Assembly (NCBI GenBank): GCA_029931535.1
Contig: JAQPZY010001414.1
Location: 202,001-266,000 of the forward strand
Source of the DNA: Margaritifera margaritifera
Taxonomy: Eukaryota > Mollusca > Bivalvia > Unionida > Margaritiferidae
Direction: 5' to 3'
Length of the DNA stretch: 64,000 bases
Shown here piece after piece: positions 58,929-64,000 of this stretch. A program made the position numbers and the translations under genes. The number at the start of each line of letters is the position of its first letter. Within the stretch, counting starts at the first letter, position 1. Under the pieces are notes generated by a model. It was not told the origin of the DNA and searched no databases. It saw only the letters and a list, made by a program, of their open reading frames with translations.

Positions 58929-58980
58929 GCGGTGCCTTTTGCCAGTCGGGTCACTCTCGTTGACTCGTCAACACCTCAAC

Positions 58981-59358
58981 ATGACTTCGAAGATTGGTAA
59001 ACTAAATAAAGCGATGGTGAACATGCAGCGAGTTAGACATAACCTGATTCGGAAGAACCCAGAGAAGAAGACGATGATCTTCCTGCAAATGGCCCAAGAT
59101 CTGGTGGAAGAAGTTTTGCGAGAAGAGATCATCAGGGACAGAGCGGAATGGGAGGAGAGACAAAGACTGCAGCAGCAACAAGGGCAGCAACAACAACAGC
59201 TACAACAACAACTCTTGCAGCAGCAGAAGCAACAAGAAGGAGAAGTGTCCTGTAAGATGGACTGTGAGGCGTTTGCCTTCTCCTTCACAAGAAAGCGTCC
59301 TTGTCCATCGGCAGTGAGACCTGTGGTGAAACGTGACCGTCCTGCTGCCAGAAGTTAA
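58981..59358 (+). CDS. Gln-rich coiled-coil protein, outward-facing right-end gene
   Basis: A 125-residue intact frame from ATG 58981, 58 nt after a TATA box and a duplicated upstream element. The basic N-terminus (KIGKLNKAMVNMQRVRHNLIRKN) is followed by a long charged helix (MAQDLVEEVLREEIIRDRAEWEERQ), a Gln tract of about 30 residues, and a basic Arg/Pro tail (RKRPCPS, KRDRPAARS). The layout (charged coiled coil, Q tract, basic tail) is reminiscent of the left-end coiled-coil gene, but I see no alignable similarity. Function is unknown; regulatory or DNA-associated is a guess. It is followed at 27 nt by a histone-type 3' signal. Confidence 0.65.
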   Translation: MTSKIGKLNKAMVNMQRVRHNLIRKNPEKKTMIFLQMAQDLVEEVLREEIIRDRAEWEERQRLQQQQGQQQQQLQQQLLQQQKQQEGEVSCKMDCEAFAFSFTRKRPCPSAVRPVVKRDRPAARS

Positions 59359-59384
59359 ACTTCTAAACAACAACCACTGGCAAC

Positions 59385-59400
59385 GATACTTTTCAGGGCC
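59385..59400 (+). terminator. Histone-type 3' stem-loop, right-end gene (decayed stem)
   Basis: GATACTTTTCAGGGCC followed by ACCAAGA. The 3' arm, loop and ACC are consensus, but the 5' arm has mismatches. AGAAAAGA (59413-59420) follows 12 nt later, at nearly the same spacing as in the other two copies. Confidence 0.45.
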
Positions 59401-59483
59401 ACCAAGATCTCTAGAAAAGATTACTCTATGAAAAAATTGGTGTGTTTGTATGTTTGTATGTTGAGTGTATGCTTGTATCTGTC
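59385..59483 (+). repeat. Right inverted terminal segment
   Basis: The counterpart of 42697-42797. The similarity ends at TATCTGTC (59483); sequence beyond this does not match the left side. It includes the 3' processing-like signal of the Q-rich right-end gene. Confidence 0.75.
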
Positions 59484-60176
59484 TTTTTTCTCCAACCAAA
59501 AAAATCCCTTTCATTGTGTGTTTGTACAGAGTGTGTTATATAACCTGCAGTAAGCTAGCTCGTCATGAGCTAAACAAACAAAATTACTTATGTTAGTAAG
59601 GCATAAGATGCAGGTCAGAGACGTTAAGTTGTAAAGTGTACTACTAACAGAGATGCATCCAATTATGAAGCTCATAACTCTAAAAACTCTAAAATTAACA
59701 CAACACATAAAATTAACTTTAAAACAAAATTACAACAAAATCACAGAAGCATGAGATATTGGTCAAAGAGATTTATTTTTGCAATAATGGTGAAGTAATT
59801 ATCAAGATGCTTCCCTTCGTCAGGTTTCATGAGTCTAGGTAGGAAAGTTTGCATACTGCATGCCAGAACCCAACAAGTTAACCAAAGCCAGTTAAAGGTG
59901 AAATATGGGTCACTTTGACATTTCATTTATCTTAAGGATGTGGCACTAATAAGGGTGCATTGAAACCAATTAATTGTGTGCAGATCATGCAATGCGTAAC
60001 CTAAGTTTTTGTATTGACACTTTTCTCTTAACCGGGTATCGAAATTTAGCAAACACGTAAATTATACTTCTAATTCATACACAATTGTCTCCAAAAAGCC
60101 AACTGAGATGAATACAATGATATTATGAGACACTCAAACTATGGGTTTAAGATCGTTAATGTTGTTATGTTGTTGC

Positions 60177-60229
<53 letters not shown>

Positions 60230-60559
60230 TCATTATACCCGCATTTGGGAAAAAAACTGAATGTTAGTTTCATCTCAGTGTCCGTCCGTACGTACATCAG
60301 TCACATTTCTTGTAAACGCAAAATCTTTTTTTTAAACCTTTCACAGGACAGTAGTCAAGCTAGGCAGCTGCATAATTTCCTTATAGGCTGTATATCTGTA
60401 GTAAGATTTTGAAATTTCTCTGGGAGGCCCCAAGGCAAGATTAAAGATCCAGAATACATAAAATACTCAAACTTCTCTGTTAATTATGATTTTCATTTGC
60501 ATTGTAGTACAGTTCTTAAACTATTCCAAATATACCCTACATGTAGCGTGCTATTCACG
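59484..60559. other. Non-coding flank right of the Polinton
   Basis: No gene supported. It contains the ATA microsatellite and, from about 60400, sequence related to the satellite-like monomers that flank the LINE. Confidence 0.5.
60179..60227. repeat. (ATA)n microsatellite
   Basis: Trinucleotide run of about 49 bp. Confidence 0.96.
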
Positions 60560-60869
60560 GTCTGCCCAGAATCTCTGATATGATGGGAGAGAAAAGTGGT
60601 CAATGGGGTCAACAAATAGGACATCACTAAGACATGCCATAATGCGTGTCAAACCAAAGAGCTTGAGAGTATTTATGTTTGAAATGGATTTTAATCCTCA
60701 AAGTGACTCCTCAGGGTCTAACAGCAGAGGTCCAAAGGTATAAAAAAAGATTTCACTAAACCATGTCGTTATGGGCATCACATTGAAGGCCTTTGAGATC
60801 TTTGTAACTGGAAAAACATGTTTCTGTTCTTGATACGTCATTCTAGTTCAGTAAGTGACTCCCATTGGG
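60560..60869 (+). repeat. Satellite-like monomers left of LINE copy 2
   Basis: Two diverged monomers of about 130-150 bp. One has ACATCACTAAGACATGCCATAA, GAGAGTATTTATG and TGGATTTTAATCCTCAAAGT. The next has ATTTCACTAAACCATGTCGTTATGGGCATCA, AAGGCCTTTGAGATC and ends at AGTGACTCCC. A third lies right of the LINE. Confidence 0.55.
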
Positions 60870-63230
60870 ATTTAGATTGGTTGTGGATAACATCGGTTCC
60901 TGGAATGTGCGTACACTAATGGACAGTACATCAGCAGATCGACCTGAGAGAAGAACAGCTCGTATTCTCCATTCCGATAGCGGCCCTGAGTGAAACACGC
61001 CCTGCTGAGGAAGGACACCTTGCCGAAGGAAGACCCGGCTACACCTTCTTCTGGAGTGGCCAAAAGTAAAAAAGAGCGACGTGAAGTGGTGTTGGGTTTA
61101 AATCAAATCACAGCTAGTAGGCGAGTTCACAAATCTCCCAAACGGCGCGAATGAGAGACTAATGCAAATGGGACTTCTGCTGTCTGGAAAAATACATGCA
61201 ACTGTCATCAGCGCCTATGCACCCACCATGACCAACCCAGATGAGATCAAGGACATATTTTAGGAAGACCTGGAGTCTCTTATCGCTGAAGTACCGAAGG
61301 CAGACAAGTTCATCATCTTTGACGACTTCAATGCTAGAGTTGGCACAGATCACCAGGCATAGCAAGGCGTCATCGGCAGAAACGACTTTGGCAAATGCAG
61401 CAATAACGGACTCCTTCTATTGAGAAAATGCACTGAACATGACCTTCTAATCACCAACACAGTCTTCCGCCTGCCAAACCACAACAAGATGTCTTAGGTG
61501 CACCCGCGCTCCAATTACTGGCATCTCAATGACTATATCATTGTCAGGAGAAGGGACAGGCAGACTATCCAAGTGACATAGGCCATAGGAAGTGCAGAAT
61601 GCTAGGCTGACCACAGGCTCATAGTCTTCAAACTCAATATCCGGATACTGCCTTGCAGACGACCACAAAGCAAACAAGAGGCCAAACAAACTCAATATAT
61701 CCAAACGTTAAAAGAAGAGAATATGAAAACCAGCGTTTGTTAAAGAACTGTGCAGCCAACTAGAAAAAATTGATACGAACTTTGAGAATGTCGAGAAAAA
61801 TTGGGCATCCTTCAGAGACTCGGTGTACTCGGCTGCATCCAAAACTCTCGGTTCCAGCACACGTACAGATCAAGATTGATTGGATGAGAACGACTACTGA
61901 ACGAGAAATTGGCTCCAAAAGACTTGTTTAGAAGACATCACTTCATCATCAAAGATGGCAGGCTTCAACAACATCAATAGGACTGTCCAATGCAAACTCA
62001 GAGAGTTGCAGGACTCATGGCTGAGCAACAAGGCAGATGAGATTCAGTCCTACACAGACAGGAATAACATGAAGAAGTACTACGACGCTTTGAAGACAAT
62101 CTATGGGCCACGATCATCCAGAGCATCTCCAATACTGAGTGTTGACGGTACCACACTGCTCACTGACTAAGAAAAGATACTACACAGATGGGCAGAACAC
62201 TTTAACAACATCTTTCAATGAGGGGGCAATTGATCAAATCCCTCAAGTGGAAATCAACATATCTCTTGCTGATCCTCCACCACTGACAGAAACTGAGAAA
62301 GTGATTGACCTCTTGTCAAACGGTACGCATCCAGGAGCAGATGTTATCCTAGCAAAGGTCTACAAAGCCGGAGGATCGCACTCTTCCAGTCTTTGTGGGC
62401 TCAAGGAACTGTACCCCAGGAATACAAACATGCATATATCGTGCACTTGTTCAAGTAGAAAGGCGACATACCATATGAGCATCTTCCTGATGTAAATAGC
62501 TGGCAACATCGTCGCCAGAATACTGCTGAATTAATTAAGAGCCCTGCCTGAGAGTCAGTGTAATTTCAGGAAAGGACGAATTGCCACATATATGGTATTT
62601 GCAGCTCGTCAACTCCAGAAGAAATGTCAATAACAGAACAACAAACAGTGCACGACATGCGTCGACCTGACAAAGGTCTTTGGCACAGTCGATCGTGGGG
62701 GCTTTTGGAAGATCATGGCAAGATTGGATTGCCCAGAGAAATTCATTGTAATTATTCGGCAATTCTATGATGGCATGTTCGCTTGCGTCATGGACAACCG
62801 TGAGTTCATCTGAACCATTCAGATTCACCACTAGAGTAAAGCAAGGCTGCGGTCGACATCAGATACTTCACTGATGGCAAGCTCTTCCAATCTGAGTAGA
62901 CTACAGGCAAAGACGATGTTACAGGAAGTGACTGTTCGCAATCTCCTATATGCTGACGAATGTTCCATGAATGCCAAATCTGAGTCGGACATGCAACAGA
63001 GTATGGACCATTACCCTTCTTCTTGCGACAATTTCGGTCTTACAATCAGTATAAAGAAAACAGAGGTGATGCACTAACCCACGGCATCTTCTTCCCAGTG
63101 CACCACAGACAGTTCAGATCACAAATTGGCCCGATCAGTCACGCACTTGTTCACAGAAGCCAAACCATTTAGTAATATCATGATCATCTTCAAACTCGAA
63201 GAACGAACAACAAGAACAGAATGGCTTTTG
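60870..63230 (+). mobile_element. Non-LTR retrotransposon, copy 2 (internally deleted)
   Basis: The same family as 25765-28045, but it includes the apurinic-type endonuclease. Visible are SWNVRTLMDS near 60890, ALSETRPAEEGHLAEGRPGY (catalytic Glu in the ETR motif) near 60985, an [11 protein letters not shown] box near 61318, and an ADHRLIVFKLN box (usually SDH) near 61600. The linker and reverse transcriptase begin near 61710. DLTKVFGTVDRGG is near 62668, and the catalytic box reads LLYADECSMN near 62945, with Glu replacing the second Asp. Deletions remove the VLAPTLF region (near 62850) and about 700 bp of the C-terminal region after 63075. The 3' terminal C2H2-type remnant (about 63100-63230) aligns with 27900-28020. 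Many stops; dead. Confidence 0.85.
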
Positions 63231-63239
63231 AAATTTCAG

Positions 63240-63530
63240 AGGAACCATAGTCTCTCTCATCCCCATTAAAGCCCCTGCGCAGAATTTATAAGGTCAAAAG
63301 TACATTTCTACCCATTTCTCTGTTAAGAATTTTTACTTTCATTCTGGTACAGTTCTTTAATAACTCAAGACATACAGTGTATGCTATAACGCGCAATTGA
63401 CCTTAGCAATCCTGGGGTAGGGTCCAAGAGGTAAAAGGATAGGGCATCACCGAATCATGTCGTCATAGGAATCAAATCCAAGGTCTTTTTAGTACTTTCG
63501 CACGGAATGAATCTTAATCTTTCAAGACTT
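63240..63530 (+). repeat. Satellite-like monomer right of LINE copy 2
   Basis: It shares CATTTCTCTGTTAAGAATTTTTACTTTCATT-like and CATCACCGAATCATGTCGTCATAGG-like stretches with 60470-60810 in the same order. The LINE therefore sits between related repeat units. Confidence 0.55.
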
Positions 63531-64000
63531 ATAAAAGGTGCAAGGCAGGTATGTAGATGATGTAAATAATTTGTAAAGGTACTATTACAACTGGATTTCG
63601 CTACAGTAGTTCATAAAGTAGAATTTGGATATTGATTGAATACTAAGGCAACATCTTGCCTTCATGAAAATATAGAATATGTGAGCTGATTCTCCAGTGC
63701 TTTACGTCAATAACGTGCAGCATCATGTATGTAGCGGTGAAGAGTTTTCTGAACTATGGGTAGGGTCATGCGCTCTAGCCCTAGATGTGAACTTATTTGG
63801 CAAAGGAATGTGTTGCGTAATGGCTTCTCAGCTGTGTTGTGAAGGGTTGCATCGGTCGCTCCTTAGCTATGTCTATTTTTTGGTGAGGGTATGTGCATTC
63901 CGGACTATGAAGTCTATATAAAGGACTCGCAAACCTCGGATGTAAGCAAGTACTATCACTGATATATAGCGACGTTTGTTTTTTAAACTTTGTACATAGA
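63531..64000. other. Non-coding window end
   Basis: I see nothing supportable. The one frame (63697-63921) is short and unlike known families. Confidence 0.5.

Larger units (their letters stand above)
42697..59483 (+). mobile_element. Polinton/Maverick (adintovirus-like) integrated element
   Basis: A 16.8-kb virus-like DNA element. It carries the full Polinton hallmark set: protein-primed family B DNA polymerase, retroviral-type integrase with chromodomain, FtsK/HerA-type packaging ATPase, adenain-like protease, minor capsid protein and double-jelly-roll major capsid protein. It is bounded by inverted segments (42697-42797 and 59385-59483). All large genes are on the + strand; two small genes are on the - strand near the left. 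The region is visibly less AT-rich than its flanks. Several genes carry premature stops and frameshifts, so this copy cannot encode its full protein set. The exact ends and the 6-bp target duplication expected for this class were not identified, because the outermost sequences no longer match each other. Confidence 0.93.

Noticed and set aside
58968..59288. 106-codon Cys-rich reverse-strand frame
   Set aside because: It is the complement of the CAG/CAA glutamine tract of the right-end gene.
1..64000. CRISPR arrays, bacterial operons or ribosomal RNA genes
   Set aside because: No regularly spaced short repeats with unique spacers, no rRNA-like sequence, and the gene structure is eukaryotic.

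Overview
The window looks like a piece of a lophotrochozoan, most likely mollusc, nuclear genome. It is AT-rich and intron-bearing, full of long dinucleotide microsatellites, SINEs, MITE-like inverted-repeat elements and decayed LINEs. It carries one clear host gene, a TNF-superfamily ligand with canonical GT/AG splice sites, and one large integrated virus-like element, a Polinton/Maverick (adintovirus-like). The mollusc call is an inference from repeat content and from the style of the TNF gene; no species can be named.

Layout. 1-30.6 kb is non-coding and repeat-laden: a MITE-like element (about 0.96-1.56 kb), a reverse-strand LINE-protein remnant (about 2 kb), a repeat pair with a tRNA-like insert (6.0-6.6 kb), a 36-bp minisatellite with higher-order structure (11.38-11.66 kb), a tRNA-derived SINE (about 16 kb), a diverged dimeric tandem repeat (21.2-22.1 kb, with a further dimer at 28.05-28.4 kb) and a 5'-truncated non-LTR retrotransposon (25.77-28.04 kb). 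30.67-35.61 kb holds four exons of a type II membrane TNF-like ligand on the + strand; its most N-terminal exon was not found. 35.8-36.7 kb is a second MITE of the first family. 36.7-42.6 kb is ordinary repeat-rich intergenic DNA.

42.7-59.5 kb is the Polinton: inverted terminal segments, a protein-primed family B DNA polymerase, a BIR-domain protein, F-box-like paralogues, a packaging ATPase, basic core-like proteins including a pX-like one, a retroviral-type integrase with a chromodomain, a minor capsid (penton-like) protein, a pVI-like protein, a double-jelly-roll major capsid protein, a conserved Cys/His protein, and an adenain-like protease whose cysteine-bearing part is missing. A coiled-coil gene, a small Arg-rich gene, a CCHC zinc-knuckle gene and a Q-rich gene lie toward the ends. 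Most long genes are broken by stops and frameshifts, so this copy is a fossil. The ATPase, the minor capsid gene and the pX-like gene are still intact.

Two regulatory patterns stand out. Most promoter-proximal genes have a TATA element about 45-90 nt before the ATG, with two divergent promoter regions. Three terminal or subterminal genes end in a stem-loop plus purine-rich element that closely resembles replication-dependent histone mRNA 3' ends. This is the most unusual observation in the window.

59.5-64 kb is host repeat DNA with a second, fuller but internally deleted copy of the same LINE family (60.87-63.23 kb), flanked on both sides by related repeat monomers.
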